In this document: piece after piece, positions 38,301 to 43,787 of the stretch
Numbering within the stretch: position 1 is the first letter of the stretch
Layout of the letters: each line of letters begins with the position of its first letter
Assembly: GCA_012845835.1 (NCBI GenBank)
Contig: JABAKD010000002.1
Coordinates: 5,640,106-5,704,105, forward strand
DNA length: 64,000 nucleotides
Direction: 5' to 3'
Source of the DNA: Undaria pinnatifida
Taxonomy: Eukaryota > Sar > Phaeophyceae > Laminariales > Alariaceae
Notes under the pieces: generated by a model
Databases searched by the model: none
The model's input: only the letters and a program-made list of their open reading frames with translations
What the model was told of the DNA's origin: nothing
Made by a program: the position numbers and the translations under genes

Positions 38301-41300
38301 GCCACGCGGTCGACTCGCCCGCACTGCTTGCTGTCGATGTTGCTGCAAACATCTGTGTTTCATATTTGTCTGTGCATGTGTGGACATCATCTGGACTCGA
38401 ACAAGTATCTGCAGCCGGCTCCGCCACCCATCACCTCGGAGACAGCTTCTTTCTACCACAACCCATTGGATTAAGGAAAGCTGTAAACACCAACGAGGAT
38501 CTGACAAGAAAAAAATGCCTGGTAGACTGTGTAGAAAACGGTGCCTGTGAAGCGCAAAACAAAAACAGGGGGTCATCGATACCTGCGGCTAAGTTGCTGG
38601 GGATAGCATTTATTGAACCGGGTCGTTGATTAGTTGGGTGGTGGTGATCGGTTGTATATATCATTGTTAGTCTTTAGTCGCGGCGGGGCACCGACGAGCA
38701 GACTGGCAGGATATAGTCGACGGCCACATTTCTTGTTGACTATTTCAATACCACCTCCAATGTCAGGCCCAGATCACAGTTCCACGATTTCGTACTGTCC
38801 ATCCATATCCTCCGTCGATGAATACGCGCAACGCGGCTTCTATTTCCACAACCATTATCAGCCTTCCTTCTAGACTTGCGCCTACGTATATAAAACCGGT
38901 CGCCCCGGTGGCGTATCAGGTTATATAATATTCTCGCGCCTGGTATACGTCAGTTTCGTGAGTTCGAGCCCCGCCGAGTGCATGCTCGTATAAATTCGTT
39001 GGGACTTTTTCTTGTAGACAAATTGACTTTAGCGGAAAGCGCGAGAGCGTGAGTTAGCAACATTCGATGAACAATCGACGAGCAGTGGGATTGCTGAACC
39101 CTTAGCGCGATAAAAATTGAAGGCAAGAACCGGGGAGGAGAAGGGATGACACCTGTGACCACGGCTTGTCCAGAAGCTGGAAAGTATAAAGTGTGAAAAA
39201 AAAAAAAGATACATACTCCGGAGTATATACGGGGACAGACGACATATAATTAAAGTGGTGCCATTTCCCCCCGGACAGCAGTGGCCTCCCTATATTGTGC
39301 CGGAATGTGCACTATAGAGGGAAACACGAGCACTATAGCGGCAACCGGCACTACTCCGCGTACTGCCAATACTGGTTGTTCCCATGTGTGGTCCAAACGA
39401 TATCACAGGCACTACAGCGGGCAACCCCGGCACTATTTTAATCGGACCTATTGCGGGATCTCTCCATTGTACTGGTCAAAGGATTTGCGTTGTTTGTGAC
39501 CGGGGCGAAAGTCAAAAGGCTGCTTTGATATAATAGCGCGTACCTCAATCATCCCCACAGCCTGTGTAATGATACCGTAAGATGTCCTGTGAATACCAGA
39601 TACACACTACATGGTGAGCTATAAACGAGTCGTTCTACGATAGACCCCCAACGTTTCTTGAACGAAATCGCCGGTTTCGAAAGCATCTCCCGGTCGTATC
39701 TTCTGAAATACGGTGTTCCTCTACAACGACACCCCGACGTCATCGATCGATGTGATAGACCTTTCCACCAAATAAATTGTATGGATCCTTTTTTTTTCAA
39801 TGGTGTCCTTCCTTGTGTCGAGCAGCCATGAAACGTTCCTTAAACAAAATCGCGGGGGCTATTGTAGAAGCAGTCACACTTGTATGGGCTGGTAAGGGTG
39901 TTACTAGCGCGGTCGCTAATTTTTTGCGCTTCGGTTCGTACAAAAAAGAGTGTTGTCGCCCTTTTCAACTGACAAATCGCCCCGGATTTGAAGCCAACCG
40001 CATATCCTGAGAGCCAGGCTTTACACACAGTTGTAACATAATGTTAAGGTATTGGTGGGGTATTAGTCCGTTAGATCACTTGCAAAAGGTTAACCAACCC
40101 TGTCTACCGGAACTAAGCCTTATATCACTCTCCCCCACCTCAAACGGCGGGATAGCAGATCGGCCGGATATACGGGCGGACCTTTTAATATCCAAGCGGT
40201 TTCATTTCCTGGGTATACCGGGGAGAGTTTTCCCAAGTTCGACGTGGGGAAAGTCTGAACACGTTTGTTATTGGGGATGGTGGGGACTTGAACCCACGAC
40301 CCAAGAAACATGTCCTGCCGACGACGATTTTTTTTTAGGAATTAAAGGGGTATTAGTCCGTTTGTCCGCTTGCAAATGGTAAACCAATAACTTACCTTCC
40401 CCAAGCTAAGCCTTATAACTATAACAACCAAGCCGTGCTGCGATTACGATTGCACTTTTGAGCTGAACCATTTGTCACCGATGGAGAATCTCGACTGAGG
40501 ATATGTCCACTCCTCTATCATCTTGATTTCTACTGATTCTACGATAGACCCCGCGCCCCCCCCCAAAACCAACGATTTTTCCTTAAAAAAACGTTTGATG
40601 GCTGCTCGACTCTAGGATTCATTCGAAAAAACTATTTCCATGTATCTGTTGACCCTGATAGCTACGCTGTACTTGCAAGGGGAGTCGCCGGCCTATATCC
40701 TTAATGAGGACACACAACCCATAATGCGTGCGATCGGAGTATCACACACAGCTTGCAAAGATGAATTTCGACAATATATTCGATCTCACAGCTGGAGTGT
40801 ATTATTACTTTTATGTTATATGCAGTATATTATAAAAATTATAATGCACTCCAGCTGTGAGATCGATTTCTTTTCTGTCGAAACTCATATTTGCAAGCTG
40901 TGTGATACTCCGATCGCGCGTATCACGGGTTGTGTGTCCTCATTAAGGATATAGGTCGGCGAGTCCCCTTAAGGCTTGCAACTACTGTGTAGCTATCAGG
41001 GTCAACAGGGTGATGTTAGGCAGTCTGTGTGCGGAAACCGTACAACCCGTTTCTGAGGGGGACAAAATATGACAGCTGTGGAAGGAAATGCATCAGTTTA
41101 TCAAGTGAATCCTGTAAGTCGAATATCCGGTGAGGGGAGGGCGGAGTGTTTAAGGACGTGGGGGCCTGATTGTGATCAAAAGGGGGGCAAGAGGGGGGGA
41201 GGGGGGGGAGGGAACGGGTGGTGCAGATCTTTTCGTGCGTGGAAACTAGTATTATTTCTTGTGGGGAAGGGGGGGGGGTGTGGCGGGGGACGCCGGGGGC

Positions 41301-43787
41301 GGGGGGGGAGGGCTTTAGGTCGCATAGATGTAGGGGTTTGCTATACGCGTGGTGCTAGGTGTAGGCGATGGTGCGGGTGGTGGGGAAGGAGGGGGCGTTG
41401 GGGGCGGGGGTGGGTGGGAATTGCAGCAGCGGCATGGACGGCTCTGAAACGATAACGAAGCGATATCTAGGCCGTGGAAGTGTTTATTCTATAGTATAGG
41501 TGGGGCGTTTAGGCAACAGGAATCGAGGGGAAAAAAAGGCGGGGGGAGGGGGGGGGGGGGGGGGGAAGGGTTATCAAGAGGTTTGGGTCACATAAAATAT
41601 ATAAATCAAGAATTTGACCGACACTGATGTTCGCAACATTGTAAGAGATCTTCCGATCGCGCGTATTGATCATATATGTAGGGGCTTGCTATACGCGCGG
41701 TGCTAGGTCTAGGCGATCGTGCGGGGTGTGGGGAAAGAGGGGGCGTTGGAGGGGGGGAGGGGGGATGAATGAAAGCTACGTCATGGATGGCTAGAAAGAT
41801 AATGACGTGATATCAATTGCTTAGAAGTGCTTATTACTCTGGCCGATTTCGATTGTAAGTGGGGCGTTTGAACGAACTGGGCGGGGAACAAAGGGGGGGG
41901 GAGGGGGGGGGGGGGGCGGGGCGGAGATGAGTTGGAGCTACGGCAAGGACGGCTAGATGGATAATGAGATGATATCAGCTGGCTGGTAGTGTTTACTACT
42001 CTGGCAGATTTTGATTTCAGGTGGTGCGTTTAAACAAGAGGAATCGGGGGGGGCGGGGAGGCGGCGAGCATTTCAATGTGTGCGCGGAAACTATAGACCC
42101 TTGAAGGAGACGAATCTGACGGTTGCAGCAAGAAGACACCCCTGTATATCACCCGCCTGGTAATGTTTATTTTCACTTTTTTTTTCCAGAAGGTTTGATG
42201 TCACATGCAGTATGCAACCCAGTTCTTGGGTGTAGTAAACAACGTGTTAAAAGCTTCATAATTTGTTATTGTACATGGATCGAAAAATAGAATATTTTAA
42301 TCGATAGGTACAGTCATGTAGATACCAATTATTCTCTGACATCGCTAATTTATGAAAGAGATGCATATTATTGCCAAATACAACAGGCGAGGTGATGTGG
42401 TCATGCAATGTCACCGCCATTGAGAACGACAGGGAGTGAGAACGACAGGGAGAGATGCGAATCGTTATTGTTTTGAAAAGAACGCTTCGTGTACACGCGC
42501 TCAATTACGTTACTTCGTTAGTCATACTTCGCTTGGCATAGGTTGGGAGGCGATCATGCAGACGGTATGTACGGAATACCTTACGTAATAAGTTGGTAGT
42601 GCGGTTTACCGCAATTGTAGCATATCTGTCTGTATCTTCTTTTCACAGTATTATTGTCTCACACATACGATTTTACGCCTATGATTTTTGCCGTGCCGAT
42701 GTGGGGCTCTGAAGTCGCCAAATCCAAGACAGAGATGCATCTTACAAATACACCAAGCGAGGTGACGTGGGCATGCGATGTCACCGCTATTAAACGCGAG
42801 GGTTACTTTACTTTGTTGGGCATTACATAGTGTATTTTAATTTTTATAATATATGTTTCTTGTTTGCAAAGAAGGACTATCGAACGATGACGCCGGGGTG
42901 GCACGGGTGGCCGTGGTTCTGGATATTCGGCCGGGAGCTGGTTTCAAAAACAAGTAACAACTGGCGATTTCGTGGAATATTAGTTGGGGGGACGACCATC
43001 GTAGAACGATTGTTTCCCAAGTTCTACAGCTTGCATTTCTGAAAATCTCTAGCTACCTTCGAGTGGCTCGCTCGAATGTGCTTCCGGCTTACCATACACT
43101 TGGCCGCAAAGTCGGTTGCTGGATTAGGTAGTATCTAGTTTCTAGAACCTAGGGCTCCCCACCTGGAGATCCTCGTCAAATTTAGCTACCAGATATTACC
43201 CTTCCATTCGCGTGGCGAGCATTTTAGCTACCAGATCTCACCCTTCCATTCGCGTGGCAAGCATCTTGCTCACGCTGAATATACTGCTAATAAATTGTTA
43301 CCCCCACCTTTACGAGAGAGATTTTTGCTTCCTCGGAGCCCATGCCGCTCCCTTCAAGCTCGACCGCAACAGAGCGTCCCTCGCAGATGCGCTTCAACGA
43401 TAAGCTCACCGTATCCCCATCGGAATCTTCGGGAGCAAAGTCGATAAGCGCCTGCGTGCAGCTCTGCACGCTGTCTATCAAATGGTACGACACCGACGGT
43501 TCGTCCAGACATGATGATGATGCCTTCGAAGAGTTCCCCCACCTCTCCCAAAGCACCAGCTCATGCGTTTCCGAGTTGATGCGCAGCGCCCCCTCAAGAA
43601 TGCCTTCGTCTTCCAAGTCTCGGAGCTTGCGCCCACCCAGGTTAAGATTTTTATGGTACGTCGCCTGATATCTCCTGGCAACGTCGGCGAGAGGCAAGGG
43701 CCCATGGTATCGTACGACGTCGACGAGCTCTCCCACGTATTCCCTGCCAGAGCGATACCTGCCCATCCTGCTCGAAAACTGCGGCAT
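8142..43787 (-). CDS. Gene A: spliced LOTUS / EXD1-like exonuclease / SpoIIIAA-Ycf45 ATPase fusion, 15 exons
   Basis: Proposed join on the complement: 43308-43787, 33575-33703, 32415-32602, 31553-31649, 30550-30669, 29831-29919, 24773-24895, 23864-23937, 16977-17140, 16406-16505, 13871-13971, 11839-11954, 10632-10733, 9332-9467, 8142-8381 (752 aa). Every junction is GT-AG and keeps frame. Residues 17-78 resemble a LOTUS/OST-HTH winged helix. Residues 101-298 resemble a DEDDy 3'-5' exonuclease of the EXD1/RNase D type with most catalytic residues replaced. Residues about 370-725 match the SpoIIIAA/Ycf45 (plant SPD1) ATPase: Walker A GVPGSGKTT near 534-542, the signature VDTSNEIAGDGD in exon 12, and Walker B IVVDEI near 608. 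The R3H domain often found at the C-terminus of this family is not visible. Inferred role: an ATPase coupled to an RNA-binding pseudo-nuclease; compartment unknown. The ATPase and exonuclease parts are each secure. Their union rests on exons 5 and 6 and on phase agreement; two adjacent genes on the same strand are the alternative. Confidence 0.75.
8382..9331 (-). other. Gene A intron 14
   Basis: 950 bp, GT-AG, containing one M1 element at 8594-8840 and otherwise unremarkable. Confidence 0.75.
8594..8840. repeat. M1 element in gene A intron 14
   Basis: Both termini are clear (atgcgtgctacgatagacgt; cctctatcgtagcacgcgt). It is one of the best-preserved copies. Confidence 0.9.
9332..9467 (-). 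CDS. Gene A exon 14: RGVRVVASAHG...LVGG block
   Basis: 136 nt, phase 2 in, phase 0 out. The acceptor is tgtctcgcag|G and the donor is AACAAG|gtgaga. It encodes GVRVVASAHGDFRSILKNPK then LNTLVGGKTTVTVGD, the family's RGVqlvaTAHG...li.Np.L..LvGG...vtlGD segment. The alternative donor GGAG|gtaaca lies a few bases upstream but breaks the phase. Confidence 0.95.
9468..10631 (-). other. Gene A intron 13
   Basis: 1,164 bp, GT-AG, without a full repeat copy. The stretch 10320-10440 loosely resembles 26760-26960 (ttccgaatggc and neighbouring blocks). Confidence 0.65.
10632..10733 (-). CDS. Gene A exon 13: Walker B (IVVDEI)
   Basis: 102 nt, phase 2 in and out. The acceptor is gccgacag|G and the donor is GAGAG|gtaagg. 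It encodes VMTEALQNHTPRTIVVDEIS, matching vMieAveNH.Pe.iviDEIg with the Walker B Asp-Glu intact. The following alanine-rich stretch (ea.aa.tia.RG) of the family is diverged here (DDKEACACLDIKER). Confidence 0.95.
11019..11252. repeat. M1 element, reversed
   Basis: The interior is in the opposite orientation (ctccttaacccaaattcgtcg near the left end), with gtgcacatctatcgtagc at the right. Confidence 0.85.
11640..11715. repeat. GC5 fragment
   Basis: cattcgttcgggcaacccc and aacacttctatgccc match GC5 copies at 5240 and 17970. Confidence 0.6.
11839..11954 (-). CDS. Gene A exon 12: family signature VDTSNEIAGDGD
   Basis: 116 nt, phase 0 in, phase 2 out. The acceptor is tcgcgcag|ACC and the donor is GCACAG|gtacgt. 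It encodes VMIVDTSNEIAGDGDTPH and then ESRRIMVPN, nearly identical to the SpoIIIAA/Ycf45 signature vviVDTSNEIaGDGd.pH..ig.aRRm.VP. This is the strongest single match in the window. Confidence 0.97.
12030..12259. repeat. M1 element
   Basis: Left terminus acacgtgctactacgatagagg; right terminus degraded to ctaccttagcatgtg. The interior is reversed. Confidence 0.75.
12466..12735. repeat. M3 element
   Basis: Ends gactggatgcacgataac and gctaccgtagaatgactc, with the interior block ctatgacgttggggtagcaa and gagctggtttcaaaac. Confidence 0.7.
13216..13320. repeat. M2 fragment
   Basis: Contains acccgcgcgagtgaccctcc and part of the interior only. Confidence 0.55.
13333..13599. repeat. M1 element
   Basis: Termini acgcgtgctacgatagagg and cctctatcgtggcacgcgt with the full interior. 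Confidence 0.88.
13871..13971 (-). CDS. Gene A exon 11: Walker A (P-loop)
   Basis: 101 nt, phase 1 in, phase 0 out. The acceptor is gttacggcag|GT and the donor is GACACAG|gtgtgt. It encodes SILVLGVPGSGKTTAIRDIC, a full Walker A G.PGSGKTT followed by the family's Arg-Glu/Asp-Ile helix. The nucleotide-binding lysine is present, so ATP binding is expected. Confidence 0.95.
13972..16405 (-). other. Gene A intron 10
   Basis: 2,434 bp, GT-AG. It lacks clear M1-M3 copies. It holds a GC-rich stretch with self-complementary pieces (14225-14620) and a (CAACG)n run at 15456-15475. A cccaaccctaac string lies near 15363. Confidence 0.7.
16406..16505 (-). CDS. Gene A exon 10: IIGVTLRIGR block
   Basis: 100 nt, phase 0 in, phase 1 out. 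The acceptor is gttgaacag|GAC and the donor is CATCTG|gtaagg. It encodes KIIGVTLRIGRFFKGSAGLI, matching the family strand iiGlT.RvGRa..G....i. The following LFPVSEPSG stretch is a short insertion relative to plant and cyanobacterial members. An alternative donor at TTTCCC|gtgtcg combined with a later acceptor would remove it and also keep frame. Confidence 0.9.
16506..16976 (-). other. Gene A intron 9
   Basis: 471 bp, GT-AG, no repeat recognised. Confidence 0.75.
16977..17140 (-). CDS. Gene A exon 9: VTPEDIDRVV...DDNRAGF...LHRVS
   Basis: 164 nt, phase 1 in, phase 0 out. The acceptor is cgtctcag|GA and the donor is AAGCAC|gtaagc. It encodes VVTPEDIDRVVGKL then FGDDNRAGFPDQLHRVSVLR, the most diagnostic pre-P-loop block of the SpoIIIAA/Ycf45 family (vt.edi..v......DNRaGi...LHRiSaiR). 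Confidence 0.95.
17870..18250. repeat. GC5 repeat, longest copy
   Basis: Begins at catcccacggtagggttgcagc (17876), then gagctcctcacatgagg, the cgcacccgaaaaatgac and cttcgaaggcgttcg blocks, and a downstream part with gagctcctcaagtaag. It ends against an M1 terminus at 18254. Confidence 0.7.
18254..18356. repeat. M1 element, truncated
   Basis: acgcgtgctacgacagaggt followed by about 80 bp of reversed interior, then broken off at a (TA)n run. Confidence 0.75.
18376..21720. repeat. GR long G-tract repeat with internal tandem duplication
   Basis: The left part (18376-19830) is repeated at about 1,455-bp spacing (19835-21280): the start module cactccagctgtgagatcga, the aaccggtgagggg block, many long G runs, and a tail with gcgcggaaactat. 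The unique 3' part (21280-21720) is shared with 42090-42530. No coding capacity: the Gly/Pro-rich frames here are G-tract artefacts. Confidence 0.85.
21852..22213. repeat. M1 element, enlarged
   Basis: Termini acgcgtgctacaatagaggt and catcgcagcacgcgt. About 100 bp longer than typical, with extra sequence around 21930-22030. Confidence 0.8.
22372..22660. repeat. M1 element, reversed
   Basis: Left end atcgtgctacgaaaataatagaggt with a small insertion in the terminus; right end cctctatcgtagcacgtgt. Contains a G10 run. Confidence 0.82.
22993..23325. repeat. M2 element
   Basis: Ends aggctacggttggag and caccgtagccttagacc, with gagtcactcgcgtgcgagtg at 23250-23269. Confidence 0.72.
23864..23937 (-). 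CDS. Gene A exon 8: VVLDEGRRPKALL motif
   Basis: 74 nt, phase 2 in, phase 1 out. The acceptor is ggacacag|G and the donor is CTGCAAG|gtcagc. It encodes DVVLDEGRRPKALL, matching the highly conserved vvlDlGR.PeArf strand of Ycf45/SpoIIIAA proteins, with Glu where the family usually has Leu. A 6.7-kb intron follows. Confidence 0.9.
23938..24772 (-). other. Gene A intron 7
   Basis: 835 bp, GT-AG, with a reversed GC5 fragment at 24140-24260. Confidence 0.75.
24773..24895 (-). CDS. Gene A exon 7: N-terminal helices of the SpoIIIAA-type domain
   Basis: 123 nt, phase 2 in and out. The acceptor is gttcacag|G and the donor is ACAAG|gtgcgt. An acidic linker (PVEDATPAVKDA) leads into SPREVLQLIPEVFLEEHL, matching the family's opening helix (elL.llP..ir..L). 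It contains no Met codon near its start, so translation must come from an upstream exon. Confidence 0.82.
25561..25843. repeat. M1 element
   Basis: acgcatgttacgatagaggt at the left; ctatcgcagcacgg at the right, abutting an M2 copy. Confidence 0.82.
25840..26095. repeat. M2 element
   Basis: cacggtaggggggttg at the left, agcgcgagtgactccccc near 25877-25900, and aacgtagccttgatcc at the right. Confidence 0.65.
26210..26420. repeat. M2 element, partial
   Basis: Contains tcgctcgcgcgagtgacgcc at about 26248 and an eroded right end (ttactgtaaccttgg). Confidence 0.6.
28230..28330. repeat. Three tandem 31-bp units derived from an M1 terminus
   Basis: Units start cgcgctctacgatggagg, cgcgctctacgacagagg and cgcgttctacgatagagg, each followed by caat; the first two end aaggtatac. 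Confidence 0.8.
28445..28870. repeat. Degenerate tandem repeat (acccggaacttctg...agttctgta)
   Basis: At least seven imperfect units containing cccggaacttctggaagttc, itself nearly palindromic (gaacttctggaagttc). Confidence 0.78.
28891..29184. repeat. M1 element
   Basis: gcgcgtgctgcgattgaggt at the left, full interior, and a degraded right end with cctctaccaaccgtggcgtg. Confidence 0.82.
29831..29919 (-). CDS. Gene A exon 6: linker joining exonuclease and ATPase parts
   Basis: 89 nt, phase 0 in, phase 2 out. The acceptor is catgctgcag|GTC and the donor is GTCGG|gtacgc. It encodes VQEEAVDGVSGKDVETMG and then FDLRSTGRRVG. No domain is recognised. It supplies exactly the phase change needed between exon 5 and exon 7, which is the main support for one continuous gene. 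A second possible donor 11 nt upstream (ACTG|gtcggc) would break the frame. cDNA would settle it. Confidence 0.55.
29920..30549 (-). other. Gene A intron 5
   Basis: 630 bp, GT-AG, no repeat recognised. Confidence 0.6.
30550..30669 (-). CDS. Gene A exon 5: linker after the exonuclease domain
   Basis: 40 codons, phase 0 in and out. The acceptor is gcgcacag|CTG and the donor is AAAGAG|gtaagg, a strong consensus donor. It encodes a charged helix-like segment (NAMATLDAARRMSFRD), a Gly/Ser patch, then GRMLISHELKE. I recognise no domain. It is assigned to gene A by position, strand, phase and good splice sites, and because its end joined to exon 6 (LKEVQEEAV) resembles gene B exon 5 (GKEQQEEVL). 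Confidence 0.65.
30670..31552 (-). other. Gene A intron 4
   Basis: 883 bp, GT-AG, no repeat recognised. Confidence 0.65.
31553..31649 (-). CDS. Gene A exon 4: Exo III region (ASRPIDPRTL...)
   Basis: 97 nt, phase 2 in (AG|G completes Arg), phase 0 out. The acceptor is gtgatgcag and the donor is GCCAAG|gtgagt. ASRPIDPRTLSRAAQSVTSL corresponds to the w..RPL...m..YA..DV..L segment of DEDDy nucleases. The Tyr position is Arg288 and the Asp position is Ser292, so Exo III is also lost. Gene B exon 4 has the same length, phase and acceptor sequence. Confidence 0.85.
31650..32414 (-). other. Gene A intron 3
   Basis: 765 bp, GT-AG, with an M1 terminus fragment near 31799-31860 and a GR start module (about 32020-32260). 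Confidence 0.75.
32020..32260. repeat. GR start module, isolated
   Basis: tgaaaatacactcaggctgtgagat, then gatcgcgcgtattactg and ggtcaacagggtgatgttaa, without the G-rich body. Confidence 0.75.
32415..32602 (-). CDS. Gene A exon 3: Exo II region (VVHDF...FDTQLA)
   Basis: 188 nt, phase 0 in, phase 2 out. The acceptor is gatgtag|GTG and the donor is CACAG|gtgcca. It encodes VVHDFNNGGIALRRHFG followed by LFDTQLAMEVLLGD, a clear match to the EXD1-like Exo II block (kviHD.r.D..aL...fgi.l..vfDTQvA). The catalytic Asp expected four residues after the VHD Asp is Gly211. It is the same length and phase as gene B exon 3. Confidence 0.9.
32603..33574 (-). other. Gene A intron 2
   Basis: 972 bp, GT-AG, with a (CA)n microsatellite near 33145-33165 and an eroded M1-like interior around 33030-33050. 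Confidence 0.8.
33575..33703 (-). CDS. Gene A exon 2: exonuclease strand with VIFDV
   Basis: 43 codons, phase 0 in and out. The acceptor is gtgtgtcag|ATA and the donor is GTGAAG|gtgacg. It encodes the family's hydrophobic strand (AVIFDVGAL, the vyiFDi...l position of EXD1-like proteins), then a helix with LLRAQLGPLLED, ending SSVK so that the next exon makes K-VVHD. It is identical in length and phase to gene B exon 2, with about half the residues shared by eye, including SW, AVIFD, LE and LL. Confidence 0.88.
34054..34302. repeat. M3 element
   Basis: gactgattctacgatag at the left and gctaccgtagaacgactc at the right, with interior gatgacgtcggcgtg and gggagctggttttgaaacc. Confidence 0.85.
34670..35830. 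repeat. GR repeat copy
   Basis: Two successive start modules (34675 and 34757), the ggcagtctgtgtgcggaaac block, long G tracts and the tail with aagataatgacg. The unique 3' part is missing. Confidence 0.82.
37146..37367 (-). CDS. Conserved short frame in the left arm (73 codons)
   Basis: Starts MLHDVVLMVEIRSETERLLA and ends VGVKNRYEAELTN before a stop. The other arm has the same frame with an in-frame 3-nt indel and several synonymous changes at codon position 1 (Leu CTA/TTA, TTG/CTG, CTG/TTG; Arg AGA/CGG). No family is recognised. It could be an exon or gene remnant, or a transposon-derived frame. Confidence 0.35.
   Translation of the reverse strand: MLHDVVLMVEIRSETERLLAAKSLGQSRSAWCILRQKALCITSGNGDGRSEKPRYDVPQGVGVKNRYEAELTN
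37964..38188 (+). CDS. Conserved short frame in the right arm (74 codons)
   Basis: Starts MLHDVVHMVQVGSEIERLLA and ends VGVKNRYKAELTN. It is the counterpart of 37146-37367 on the opposite strand. Conservation of start, stop and frame between the arms is suggestive, but replacement changes are common too. Function unknown. Confidence 0.35.
   Translation: MLHDVVHMVQVGSEIERLLAVKCLGQSQSAWCILRQKAVWVLSGKGGGRDEKPQYDVLPQGVGVKNRYKAELTN
39628..39876. repeat. M3 element, reversed
   Basis: gtcgttctacgatagaccc at the left and gctattgtagaagcagtc at the right. Interior read on the minus strand. Confidence 0.8.
40042..40424 (-). mobile_element. TRIM-like element (TL)
   Basis: Two direct terminal repeats (40042-40127 and about 40330-40424), each with ggtattagtccgtt and aagccttat, flank an interior. 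The interior carries a tRNA T-arm-like string (on the minus strand, gtgggttcaagtcc) near 40285-40300. No coding capacity. Strand is given so that the T-arm reads in the sense direction. Confidence 0.7.
40532..40620. repeat. M3 fragment
   Basis: tgattctacgatagacccc and about 80 bp of interior (gatggctgctcgactc), interrupted by GR sequence. Confidence 0.65.
40640..42530. repeat. GR repeat copy with head-to-head start modules
   Basis: An inverted start module (40640-40802) faces the normal one (40845-41010) across about 42 nt; the G-rich body follows. The unique 3' part to 42530 is shared with 21280-21720 and includes cataatttgttattgtacat. Confidence 0.85.
42865..43012. repeat. M3 element, right part
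   Basis: gatgacgccggggtggcac, gggagctggtttcaaaaac and ccatcgtagaacgattg. Confidence 0.7.
43308..43787 (-). CDS. Gene A exon 1: start, LOTUS-like winged helix and first exonuclease strand
   Basis: 160 codons, ending AAG|gtgggg in phase 0, the same site as in gene B. I chose the ATG at 43787 because homology with gene B begins about there; the frame stays open upstream to an ATG at 44063, but that part is unlike gene B. Residues 17-78 carry the LOTUS-like pattern GPLPLADV..RY, then GGRKL.DL, then EGALRIN. Residues 101-113 (YHLIDSVQSC) open the exonuclease fold. Residues 140-146 read VAVELEG, where the family expects D at the position of E143, so the Exo I metal ligand is altered while E145 is kept. 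Confidence 0.85.

Larger units (their letters stand above)
33704..43307 (-). other. Gene A intron 1
   Basis: 9,604 bp, GT-AG by homology with gene B. It holds M3 copies (34054-34302, 39628-39876, fragment 40532-40620, part copy 42865-43012), GR copies (34670-35830, 40640-42530), the inverted duplication 37035-38298 and a TRIM-like element (40042-40424). A (GCA)n run lies at 33923-33940. Confidence 0.75.

Noticed and set aside
40265-40320. Possible minus-strand tRNA at the gtgggttcaagtcc string
   Set aside because: The same string recurs inside the TRIM-like elements and no cloverleaf forms; treated as part of the repeat.
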